Of a stretch of 37,455 nucleotides of DNA, positions 30,677-37,455 are shown one piece after another. The DNA comes from Arthrobacter rhombi. GTDB lineage: Bacteria > Actinomycetota > Actinomycetes > Actinomycetales > Micrococcaceae. The position numbers and the translations under genes were made by a program. The stretch spans positions 1-37,455 of the forward strand of contig NZ_FUHW01000040.1 of assembly GCF_900163545.1 (NCBI RefSeq), written 5' to 3'. The notes under the pieces are model-generated. The model was not told the origin of the DNA. It was given only the letters and a program-made list of their open reading frames with translations, and did no database searches. Numbering within the stretch: the stretch's first letter is position 1; each line of letters begins with the position of its first letter.

Positions 30677-32256
30677 GCGCCGTGGCGGTTCGTCCCGACC
30701 CGTTGCCGCACGGCAACAAAACCGTCGGGGCGGACCACCACCACCGTTCCGTCGGGTAGCCCGCGCCGCGGTGACGCACCGAAGGTGTGCAACTCGAAGT
30801 CATACTGTTGCGCCGTGATGGCTCCCTGGCCTGCTGCCCTTGGCCCGTAGGCATGGACCTGCCACTGGGCCGAGGCCAGCGGCGCATGGTTATCCTCGCC
30901 CGGATTCGTTGCCCCGATCCACGGCAGGCGGCGGCCCACCACCGGATCCCGGCGTCGGGCCCGGGCAGGACCACGCAGCGCCTCGGCCTTGACCCGTGCC
31001 CCCTCCGTCATCCAGTAGTGGATGCGCAGCTGGGAGACGTAGCCGAAGATCCGGGCACCCAGAGGGCCGCGAGGCACCAGCCGCACCAAGACCGGCCATA
31101 CCAGTGGCATCACGCGGCTGCGGATGAACCGGGCCCGCGCCGTGGAGGACGTGACCCGGGCGAAGAGTCGGTCGGTGGTGGCGACCAGCCGCAGGGCCAC
31201 CGGCCGACGTTCTGCCTCGTACCGTTCGAGATAGTCCTCGGGCATCCGACCGGACAGGACATCTGCGAGCTTGCACGCAAGATTATGGGCATCCTGCAGC
31301 CCGGTGTTCATGCCCTGGGCGCCGATGGGAGAGTGCACGTGCCCGGCATCCCCGGCCAGAAAGACCCGTCCGGAGCGGAAGGCCTCGGCCACCCGGTGGT
31401 GCACCCGGTAGGTCGCGAACCACCCGGCACGGGAGTAGGTCACCCCGAAATCCGTGTCCAGGGCGGCCCGGGCGCGGGACTCGTCGAGGGTCACGGTGTC
31501 TGGACCTGAGGATTCGGCCGTCGGGGAGGGGCCGTCGGGAACATCGCGCAGGATACCCAGCAATCTAACCCGCCGGGCGCCCGGGGTCGCGTCGGACATG
31601 GGAAAGGTCAGCAGGAAGTCATCTCCGGCCAGGCGCACGTTGATGCCCGAATCCGTGCCATGGACGTCCTGGGCGTCGATGACGTAGAAGACCTTCGCGT
31701 TGGTCTGGCCGTCGAAGCCGATGCCCAGCTGGCCGCGGGTCGGGGAGGAAGCCCCATCGGCGGCGATGACGTAGCGGGCCCGGAGGGTCTCCCGGGTTTC
31801 GCCTGCGGATTCGACGTCAATGTCGACCCTGTCGCCGTCTTGCTGGACGGAGAGCACCCGGGTGTTCCAGCGCACGGGCCGCCCCCGGGTGACGAGTCGA
31901 TCTGCCAGGATCCGTTCGTTGGCGTGCTGTTCGAGGATGGTGATCCCCGGATAGGGGGTCAGCCCCTTCCCGATCCGGTCCAGCGGGACCGCACTCCACG
32001 AGGTGCGCCCGACCCCCGGACGCATCTCGTTCGCCGGTACCGCCTCGGCCAGCACCTGGTCCACGACCCCTAGTTGGGCGTAGATCTCCATGGTGCGGGC
32101 CTGGACGCCCAGCGCCCGCGATTCCCGGGTGGGGCCGGCCTTGCCGTCGATGATGACCGCCTTCACACCGAGGCGTTCGAGCCAGTTCGCGGCCATCAGA
32201 CCGGTGGGTCCGGCGCCGATGACGCAGACGTCCACGGAACGCGGGTGGGCTTCCAT
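30673..32256 (-). CDS. FAD-dependent aromatic monooxygenase (PheA/TfdB/Rox-like)
   Basis: 527 aa flavoprotein hydroxylase. The Rossmann GxGxxG is [15 protein letters not shown] (residues 12-26), and [20 protein letters not shown] near 163 is the DG motif. [20 protein letters not shown] near 298 is the FAD-ribose GD motif with the flavin-ring contact. The C-terminal 130 residues match the thioredoxin-like extension of this family in length. Substrates are phenols or aromatic polyketide drugs, here unknown. The gene lies 9 bp after the stop of a DHA2 efflux gene. Its -10 TAGCCT (32268-32263) uses the efflux gene's stop codon TAG as its first three bases and predicts a leaderless start. Confidence 0.85.
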   Translation of the reverse strand: MEAHPRSVDVCVIGAGPTGLMAANWLERLGVKAVIIDGKAGPTRESRALGVQARTMEIYAQLGVVDQVLAEAVPANEMRPGVGRTSWSAVPLDRIGKGLTPYPGITILEQHANERILADRLVTRGRPVRWNTRVLSVQQDGDRVDIDVESAGETRETLRARYVIAADGASSPTRGQLGIGFDGQTNAKVFYVIDAQDVHGTDSGINVRLAGDDFLLTFPMSDATPGARRVRLLGILRDVPDGPSPTAESSGPDTVTLDESRARAALDTDFGVTYSRAGWFATYRVHHRVAEAFRSGRVFLAGDAGHVHSPIGAQGMNTGLQDAHNLACKLADVLSGRMPEDYLERYEAERRPVALRLVATTDRLFARVTSSTARARFIRSRVMPLVWPVLVRLVPRGPLGARIFGYVSQLRIHYWMTEGARVKAEALRGPARARRRDPVVGRRLPWIGATNPGEDNHAPLASAQWQVHAYGPRAAGQGAITAQQYDFELHTFGASPRRGLPDGTVVVVRPDGFVAVRQRVGTNRHGA

Positions 32257-32262
32257 GGGCTC

Positions 32263-32268
32263 AGGCTA
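32263..32268 (-). promoter_or_regulatory. -10 element of the monooxygenase gene, overlapping an upstream stop codon
   Basis: TAGCCT on the minus strand; six bases separate it from ATG 32256. The TAG is also the stop codon of the upstream efflux gene (32268-32266). Confidence 0.5.
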
Positions 32269-33912
32269 CTCCTGGCTGAGCCCCGCGTCTGCGCCCGTTG
32301 CCCCCTTGCCGGTCAACCGGGCCGCGGAGGCGACCCGGAACGAGGCGATCAGCCCGAGGATGAGGAAGGCCGCAGCGCCGAAGAGGGACCACTGCACACC
32401 CGTGGCGAACCCCGCGGTCAGGGCATCATGCAGCGGGCTGGCGGCGTTCACGCTGGAGATCAGGCCGCCAGCGGAATCGCTGAGCCCTGAGGCCATTTTG
32501 GTGGCTGTCGCATCATCGGCGCCGGCATCGCGCAGCAGACCCACGGCGCTGGCGGCCGTGGCGACGGCCAGGATGGTTCCGGCGATGGCCGAGCCGAGTC
32601 CTGAGCCGATCTGACGCACGGTGGACTGGGTGGCCGAGGCCTCGCCCGAGGCTTCGGTGGGGATGTCCCGCAGGACGGTGCCCGTCAGCTGTGCCGAAGC
32701 CAGGCCCAGCCCCAGCCCGTAGACGACCAGCACCGGAACCAAGAGGCCGATGGGCAGGCTGTTGCTGGTGAAGATGGCCAGCACCAGCACGCCGGCGACC
32801 TCCAGGGCCAGGCCGAGGATGACCACACGTGCCGCGCCCATCAGATCCGCCAGATGCCGTGCCGCCGCTCCCGAACCGAAGGCGCCCAACGCCATGGCCG
32901 CCAGGATCAGGCCGGCGCCGAGGGTGCCGGTTTCCAAGACGTTGACCAGGAACAAGGGCAATACCAGCAGCAGGCCGAATTCGCCCACGGCGACCGCTGC
33001 TGCAGCGGTATTCCCCCAGGAGAACGTGCTGATCTTGAAGAGCTTCAAATCCAGCAGGGCGGCGTGGCCCAGTTTGGCGCGGTGTGCCTGCCAGCCCAGG
33101 AACGCCGCGAGGAGTACGACGCCGGCGATCGCCAGCGGAATAACCGGAGAACTGCCCGCGGGCCAGGAAACGGGGCCGATAGCCAAGGGTTGCTGAGGGG
33201 TCCACCAGCCCAGAGTGGGGCCCTCGATCAGTGCGAAGACCAACAGGCCGAATGCGGAGGCACTGAGCAGCAGCCCGACGACGTCGAAGCCCGGAGCCGA
33301 ATGCGTGTCACTGGTTTCGGGAACGAAGAGCACGGTCCCCACGAGGATCAGGAGACCGAAGGGCAGGTTGACCAGGAAGATCCACCGCCAGTCGACGCTG
33401 GAGGAGAGCCAGCCGCCCAGCAGCGGGCCGACGGCAGCCATCCCCGACATCACGGCGCCCCAGACCCCGAAGGCTGCGGCGCGATCGCGTCCCTGGAAGT
33501 TGGCGTTGACGCTGGCCAGGGTGGACGGCAGGACCGCGGCACCGCCGACGCCCTGGATGGCACGGCCCAGGATGAGCGCGGACGAGGAATCGGCCATCGC
33601 GGAGAACAGGCTGCCCGCCATGAACAGCACGACGCCGGCGACGAAGAGTTTTCGTCGTCCGACCCGGTCGCCCAATCGGCCGGCACTGAGCAGCAGGGCG
33701 GCCAGCACCACCGAGTACAGACTGTTCACCCATTGGGCATCACCCAGATCCAGTCCGAGGTCGTCAATGATCGTCGGTAAGGAGACGCCGACGATGGTGC
33801 CGTCGAGCACGATCATGGATAGGCCGGCGGCCAGAACGGCCAGGGCGGCCCACTTATTAGGTGGGGGTTTCTTCACGTCTTTAACGTTACGGGTCACACC
33901 GACCGAGGCCAT
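32266..33912 (-). CDS. DHA2-type MFS multidrug efflux transporter
   Basis: 548 aa with 14 predicted transmembrane helices, as in DHA2 drug:proton antiporters. Helix 1 carries MIVLDGTIVGVSLPTI near residue 34 (family motif D1). Motif A is GRLGDRVGRRKLFVAG near 79, and motif C-like glycine/proline segments are near 145-165 (GAVMSGMAAVGPLLGG). ATG 33912 is reported, but a GTG at 33876 is a real alternative: TAACGT (33889-33884) lies seven bases before it, while the RBS-like AAAAGG before 33912 is too close. It lies upstream of the FAD monooxygenase on the same strand, which suggests a joint detoxification role (inference). Confidence 0.87.
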   Translation of the reverse strand: MASVGVTRNVKDVKKPPPNKWAALAVLAAGLSMIVLDGTIVGVSLPTIIDDLGLDLGDAQWVNSLYSVVLAALLLSAGRLGDRVGRRKLFVAGVVLFMAGSLFSAMADSSSALILGRAIQGVGGAAVLPSTLASVNANFQGRDRAAAFGVWGAVMSGMAAVGPLLGGWLSSSVDWRWIFLVNLPFGLLILVGTVLFVPETSDTHSAPGFDVVGLLLSASAFGLLVFALIEGPTLGWWTPQQPLAIGPVSWPAGSSPVIPLAIAGVVLLAAFLGWQAHRAKLGHAALLDLKLFKISTFSWGNTAAAAVAVGEFGLLLVLPLFLVNVLETGTLGAGLILAAMALGAFGSGAAARHLADLMGAARVVILGLALEVAGVLVLAIFTSNSLPIGLLVPVLVVYGLGLGLASAQLTGTVLRDIPTEASGEASATQSTVRQIGSGLGSAIAGTILAVATAASAVGLLRDAGADDATATKMASGLSDSAGGLISSVNAASPLHDALTAGFATGVQWSLFGAAAFLILGLIASFRVASAARLTGKGATGADAGLSQE

Positions 33913-33934
33913 CCACCTTTTGGTCGATCGTGGG

Positions 33935-33940
33935 TAGGCT
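33935..33940 (+). promoter_or_regulatory. Candidate -10 of the nitrilase-family gene
   Basis: TAGGCT about 30 bp before ATG 33970, giving a short leader with GGAAGGCG before the start. No clear -35 was found. Confidence 0.4.
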
Positions 33941-33969
33941 GGAGGGACGCACAGCGGAAGGCGAAAACC

Positions 33970-34767
33970 ATGAAGATCAGTGTTGGACAGCTCTCACCCA
34001 GCGGCGATATGGCAGAGAACCTGCAGGTGGTTCGCCGGTTGGTCGCCCGCGCCAAGGATTCGGGTGCGGAACTGGTGCTTTTCCCCGAGGAAACGATGTT
34101 CACGGTCCGCAAGGTCGAGGGGAACCTGACCACCGCCGTGGAACGGGATTGGAGCACCTTCGTCCAGCAACTTTCCCTGCTGGCCGCGGAATTCGGGGTC
34201 GCGATCGTGGCCGGGGGATACGAGCCCAGTGAAGATCCCCAGCCCTACAACACGCTGGTGACCATCGACGGTAGCGGTGCCATTTTGGGTACCTACCGGA
34301 AGATCCACCTCTATGACGCCTTCTCCTATCAGGAATCCAACCGCATCAAATCCGGTGACGCCTCGGCGGTCCCGGTCTTTGACATCGGCGGGCTGAAGGT
34401 CGGGATCATGACCTGTTACGACATCCGTTTCCCGGAGATGGCCCGCCGGCTGGCCCTCGCCGGTGCCGACGTGGTCCTCGTCGCCGCGGCCTGGTTCAAG
34501 GGCGACCATAAGATCGACCACTGGGAGACCCTGCTCAAGGCCCGCGCGGTGGAGAATACCGTCTGGGTCGCCGCCGCGGGAACGAGTTCGACGAACACCG
34601 TCGGCCATTCGGCGATCCTGGACCCGCTGGGCATTCCGGTGGACTTCCTCGGCGAGGAGACCGAAGCGCTGGTCACCGTCGATGTCACCCGGCGCCGTGT
34701 CGAGGAGGTGCGCCAATTCCTGCCGGTGCTGGCCAACCGGAGGATCGGCACCGACATCAACGCCTGA
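33970..34767 (+). CDS. Carbon-nitrogen hydrolase (nitrilase superfamily)
   Basis: 265 aa. The catalytic triad is visible: Glu in VLFPEETMF near residue 41, Lys in YRKIHLYDAF near 111, and Cys in GIMTCYDIRFPEMARR near 145. The type resembles NIT2/omega-amidase or deaminated-glutathione amidase enzymes (YafV/YbeM-like), which hydrolyse small amides; the exact substrate cannot be read. It is a single gene between the divergent efflux gene and a strong terminator. Length and active-site order are normal. Confidence 0.87.
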   Translation: MKISVGQLSPSGDMAENLQVVRRLVARAKDSGAELVLFPEETMFTVRKVEGNLTTAVERDWSTFVQQLSLLAAEFGVAIVAGGYEPSEDPQPYNTLVTIDGSGAILGTYRKIHLYDAFSYQESNRIKSGDASAVPVFDIGGLKVGIMTCYDIRFPEMARRLALAGADVVLVAAAWFKGDHKIDHWETLLKARAVENTVWVAAAGTSSTNTVGHSAILDPLGIPVDFLGEETEALVTVDVTRRRVEEVRQFLPVLANRRIGTDINA

Positions 34768-34779
34768 GGAATCCGGCGT

Positions 34780-34821
34780 CGACGGCCGTCCCGAGCTTCG
34801 GGAGGGCCGCCGTCGTTGTTT
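34780..34821. terminator. Strong GC-rich terminator between convergent genes
   Basis: A stem of about 15 bp (CGACGGC, one internal offset, CCCGA / TCGGG, GCCGTCG) with a short loop is followed on the plus strand by TTGTTT. It ends the nitrilase transcript and sits right before the stop of the CoA-binding gene. Confidence 0.75.
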
Positions 34822-35322
34822 CTAGGCCAGGACCTGCCGTTTGGAGGACACGACGCCGGTGTTGAAACCGGCCAGATGGAGGCCTCCGTGGAAGCGGGCG
34901 TGCTCGATCTTCACGCAGCGGTCCATCACCACGTTCATTCCCGCGGCTTCGGCCTTCGTCGCGACCTCTTCGTGCCAAGCGCCGAGCTGCAGCCACAGCG
35001 TCTTCGCCCCGACAGCAATAGCCTCATCCAGAACACCGGGCAGGTCGTCGTTCTTGCGGAACACCTCGACCAGATCGGGGACCTCCGGCAAATCGGCCAA
35101 CGATGCGTAGACCGGCCGGCCTAGGATCTCGTCCAGGACCGGGTTCACGAAGTAGACCCGGTAGTTGGTGGAGGAGAGCAGGTAGGTTGCCACGAAGTAG
35201 GAGGCGCGTGCCGTCTTGTTCGAGGCTCCCACGATCGCGATGGACTGTGTGGAGCGCAGGATGTTCAGCCGCTCGGGGGCCGAGGGGCCGACCCAGCTGC
35301 GTTCGGTGGTTGCCGTGCTCAT
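34822..35322 (-). CDS. CoA-binding-domain protein (YccU-like)
   Basis: 166 aa. The Rossmann-like CoA-binding fold is marked by SIAIVGASNKTARAS near residue 27, YRVYFVNPVLDEILGRPVY near 53, VDLVEVFRKNDDLP-type segment near 80, and AKTLWLQLGAWHEE near 107; a conserved Cys lies in VVMDRCVKIEH near 133. The function in bacteria is not established. Its ATG overlaps the metY stop as ATGA, so the two are translated together, which suggests a role near methionine or sulfur metabolism (inference). Confidence 0.85.
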   Translation of the reverse strand: MSTATTERSWVGPSAPERLNILRSTQSIAIVGASNKTARASYFVATYLLSSTNYRVYFVNPVLDEILGRPVYASLADLPEVPDLVEVFRKNDDLPGVLDEAIAVGAKTLWLQLGAWHEEVATKAEAAGMNVVMDRCVKIEHARFHGGLHLAGFNTGVVSSKRQVLA

Positions 35323-36674
35323 GAGAAGACTCCGATCTCTTCGGCCACCGGCGCCGCAGGCGTGCCGGAGTCTTCGTGTTCCTCGAAGCCTGCCTGGGAG
35401 ACCGTGAGGGCCTGGTCCAGATCCCAGATGATGTCCTCGACGTCTTCGAGCCCCACCGAGAGACGGATCAGGTCCTCCGGCACTCCGGCGGCGGCCAGCT
35501 GTTCGGGGTTCAACTGCTGGTGCGTGGTCGAACCCGGATGCAGGACCAGCGTGCGGGCGTCACCGATATTGGCCAGATGGCTGGCCAGTTGCAGCGCCTC
35601 GATGAATCGGCTGCCAGCTGCGCGTCCGCCGGCAACCCCGAAGCTGAAGACCGATCCAACGCCGTCGGGCAGCAGTTCCTTGGCCCGGGCGTGCTGCGGG
35701 TGGGAGGGCAGCCCGGCGTGGTTGACGTAGGTGACGCGGGGGTCGGCCTCGAGCCAGGCGGCGATCTTGGCGGTATTGGCCAGATGGGCGTCCATGCGCT
35801 GCGGGAGTGTTTCGACCCCCTGCAGCAGTTGGAAGGCCGACTGGGCGGAGAGGGCAGGACCAATATCGCGCAACTGTTCGGAGCGTAGCTTCGTCAGGAA
35901 TCCGTATTCGCCGAAGTTCCCCCACCAGGAGACATTGCCGTAGGAGGGCACCGGTTCGGTCAGGGTCGGGAAGTTTCCGTTGCCCCAGTTGAACCTCCCG
36001 GATTCGACGACGACACCGCCCATCGTCGTGCCGTGCCCGCCGAGGAATTTGGTGGCCGAATGGATGACAATATCGGCACCATGTTCGATGGGGCGCAGGA
36101 TATATGGCGGGGTCAGGGTGGAATCGACGACCAGCGGAATACCCGCTTCCCGGGCGACGGCGGCCAGACCCTTGAGGTCGGCGATGTCGCCGGAGGGGTT
36201 GGCGACCACCTCGGTGTAGATGGCCTTGGTTTCCGGGCGGAGGGCTGCGGCGAAATCGGCGGCCTCATTGCTGTCCACAAAGGTGGTGTCCACGCCGAAG
36301 CGGCGCAGCGTCACGTCCAGCTGGGTGATGGTGCCGCCATAGAGCTTCGACGAGGCGACGATATGGTCCCCGGCACCGGTCAGTGCGGCAAAGGTGATGA
36401 ACTCGGCGGCCATACCCGAGGCGGTAGCCACGGCGCCGATGCCGCCCTCCAAGGAGGCGACGCGTTCCTCGAAGGCCGCGACGGTCGGGTTGCCGATCCG
36501 GGAGTAGATATTCCCGTACTTCTGCAAGGCGAACAGATTGGCCGCATCGTCGGTGTCCTTGAAGACGAACGAGGTGGACTGGTAGATCGGTACCGCGCGA
36601 GCGCCGTGCTCGGCGTCGGGGGTGCCCCCGGCGTGCAGGGCGCGGGTACGGAATCCAAACCGATGTTCCGACAT
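35319..36674 (-). CDS. metY: O-acetylhomoserine (thiol)-lyase
   Basis: 451 aa Cys/Met-metabolism PLP enzyme that makes homocysteine from O-acetylhomoserine and sulfide. Key segments are FRTRALHAGGTPD near residue 9, PIYQSTSFVFKD near 30, NIYSRIGNPTVAAFEERVA near 55, TASGMAAEF near 84, the PLP Asp in PLVVDSTLTPPY near 184, and Schiff-base Lys in IHSATKFLGGHGTTMGG near 206. ATG 36674 matches the family N-terminus; an in-frame start at 36743 would add an unlikely His-rich stretch. It is followed by the CoA-binding gene with ATGA coupling. The leader holds a 15-bp palindrome. Confidence 0.93.
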   Translation of the reverse strand: MSEHRFGFRTRALHAGGTPDAEHGARAVPIYQSTSFVFKDTDDAANLFALQKYGNIYSRIGNPTVAAFEERVASLEGGIGAVATASGMAAEFITFAALTGAGDHIVASSKLYGGTITQLDVTLRRFGVDTTFVDSNEAADFAAALRPETKAIYTEVVANPSGDIADLKGLAAVAREAGIPLVVDSTLTPPYILRPIEHGADIVIHSATKFLGGHGTTMGGVVVESGRFNWGNGNFPTLTEPVPSYGNVSWWGNFGEYGFLTKLRSEQLRDIGPALSAQSAFQLLQGVETLPQRMDAHLANTAKIAAWLEADPRVTYVNHAGLPSHPQHARAKELLPDGVGSVFSFGVAGGRAAGSRFIEALQLASHLANIGDARTLVLHPGSTTHQQLNPEQLAAAGVPEDLIRLSVGLEDVEDIIWDLDQALTVSQAGFEEHEDSGTPAAPVAEEIGVFS

Positions 36675-36800
36675 CTCCGTGGTGGCTCCTTCGAAGTGGG
36701 GGTCGGGAAGTTCCCGATGCCTTCCATCGTGACAAATCATCACCTTTCATCAAAGAATGTTTCGTCACGTGGCAGCTGATCGAGTGTAGTCCGAATAAGC
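36675..36800 (-). promoter_or_regulatory. metY leader and promoter region
   Basis: TACACT (36788-36783, minus strand) is a likely -10, which leaves about 100 nt of leader. The leader contains the perfect palindrome TCGGGAAGTTCCCGA (36703-36717) about 30 nt before the ATG, and GGAG about 12 nt before it. It is too short for the larger SAM riboswitches, and I could not match a known one; an operator or attenuating hairpin is possible. Confidence 0.4.
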
Positions 36801-36820
36801 TGCGCCCCAGCACCCCCAGA

Positions 36821-36826
36821 TAGGAT
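36821..36826 (+). promoter_or_regulatory. -10 element of the histidine-phosphatase gene
   Basis: TAGGAT, six bases before ATG 36833, with no ribosome binding site between them: a leaderless layout. Confidence 0.6.
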
Positions 36827-36832
36827 GGGTGT

Positions 36833-37399
36833 ATGGGAACACGCATTGCGCTGGTGCGCCACGGGGAAACCGCATGGAACGCCGAGGGCCGTCTTCAGGG
36901 GCAGACCGACATCCCCCTGAATGAGACCGGCAGGGCCCAGGCCCGGGCCGCCGGAAAACGGTTGACAGAACACGACGGCGGCTGGGGCACCCTGGTCTCC
37001 TCCCCGCTGGGCCGTGCGGTGGAAACTGCCGCACTGATCGGCGCCCAGCTGGGCCTGGAGGCGGTGGATCCTGTCGTGGGGCTCCAGGAGCGCCACTACG
37101 GCGACGGGGAGGGCCGGGCAGTGGTCGGGATGCCGCGCCCCCAGATCGACGAACTATTGCTCAGCGCCGAGCCCGAAGCCGAGGTCGTCGAACGGGGCCT
37201 GGCCGCGTTGGTCAGTCTGGCCCGGGAGTACCCGGACACCGATCTGGTGGTCGTCGCTCACGGAACCCTCATCCGCCTGGTCATGAGCGTCCTGCAAGAC
37301 TGTAGCCATCCTCGGTTGGAGAACGGGGAGATCGTGCTCACCGATACCTGCCAGCTCGAGCGCACGACGGCGAGACGGGATTCGGCCCCCGTCCACTAG
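36833..37399 (+). CDS. Histidine phosphatase family protein (phosphoglycerate-mutase-like)
   Basis: 188 aa. The RHG motif with the phosphorylated His is ALVRHGETAWNAEGRLQGQ (residues 5-23). LVSSPLGRAVETA near 53 carries the conserved Arg. A catalytic Glu is in GLQERHYGDGEG near 82, and the second His is in VVVAHGTLIRLV near 140. The family includes cofactor-dependent phosphoglycerate mutases and many small-molecule phosphatases; the short length favours a phosphatase. It is divergent from metY. After its stop only 56 bp of the window remain and no further feature can be supported there. Confidence 0.85.
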   Translation: MGTRIALVRHGETAWNAEGRLQGQTDIPLNETGRAQARAAGKRLTEHDGGWGTLVSSPLGRAVETAALIGAQLGLEAVDPVVGLQERHYGDGEGRAVVGMPRPQIDELLLSAEPEAEVVERGLAALVSLAREYPDTDLVVVAHGTLIRLVMSVLQDCSHPRLENGEIVLTDTCQLERTTARRDSAPVH

Positions 37400-37455
37400 G
37401 TGTACTGCCCAAGTAGGTTGGTTGAACTCGTGCCACGACACGATATGAATTAATG

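Noticed and set aside
36675..36780. SAM riboswitch upstream of metY
   Set aside because: The leader is only about 100 nt and I could not find the conserved core of SAM-I, SAM-II or SAM-IV; only a simple palindrome is visible. A covariance search would decide.
1..37455. CRISPR arrays, tRNA or rRNA genes, insertion sequences, prophage genes
   Set aside because: No regularly spaced repeats, tRNA-like cloverleaf, transposase or phage-protein motifs were noticed; the DNA is nearly filled with ordinary genes.

Overview
The window is high-GC actinobacterial chromosome and looks like a Micrococcales member, probably Micrococcaceae (Arthrobacter/Kocuria type). Four things suggest this. The proteins are of actinobacterial type (DUF3151, PhoX/DUF839, BioQ-type TetR, GTP cyclohydrolase II with a GHEGRGIG segment). 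GTG/TTG starts are present. Genes are dense and often overlap. At least twelve genes have a -10 hexamer six or seven bases before the start codon, the signature of leaderless mRNAs. No rRNA, tRNA, CRISPR array, insertion sequence or intact mobile element was seen. The genus call is inference.

Layout. 1-3.3 kb: a metallophosphoesterase, convergent with a MarR-like regulator/Stealth sugar-phosphotransferase pair. 3.3-7.7 kb: pyrE, an MscS channel, a NagD-like HAD phosphatase, a CorA transporter and a TrmH-type RNA methyltransferase. 7.7-14.1 kb: an uncommon cluster of a CDP-alcohol phosphotransferase, a BchC-like dehydrogenase, a pterin-synthase-fold protein with a degenerate active site, a glycosyltransferase, a methyltransferase, a YbhN-type membrane protein and a GTP cyclohydrolase II/RibD-reductase fusion. 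14.2-19 kb: an LtrA membrane protein, a PhoX phosphatase and a secreted lipase; the last two flank a PHO-box-like repeat. 19-21.5 kb: fba, a DUF3151 gene, a long imperfect palindrome with an RHS/YD-repeat remnant, and thymidine kinase. 21.5-29.2 kb: an SRPBCC protein, a lipoprotein, and a complete biotin locus (divergent bioQ; bioB-bioA-bioF-P450-bioD) with two palindromic operators. 29.2-37.5 kb: purA, a DHA2 efflux pump with an FAD monooxygenase, a nitrilase-family hydrolase, the metY/CoA-binding-protein pair and a histidine phosphatase.

How the genes may work together. Two systems stand out. First, the 7.7-14.1 kb cluster should make a ribityl- or ribosyl-aminopyrimidine from GTP and process it with a T-fold protein, a redox enzyme, a glycosyltransferase, a methyltransferase and two membrane proteins. 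The product is unknown, and a modified pterin- or flavin-like metabolite is an inference. Second, a cytochrome P450 lies inside the biotin operon with 4-bp ATGA overlaps on both sides. It is the obvious candidate for making the pimeloyl precursor, as BioI does in Bacillus, yet it lacks the ExxR motif of nearly all P450s. The primary-metabolism genes pyrE, trmH, fba, DUF3151 and purA appear in the order I recall for related genomes, with accessory blocks between them.
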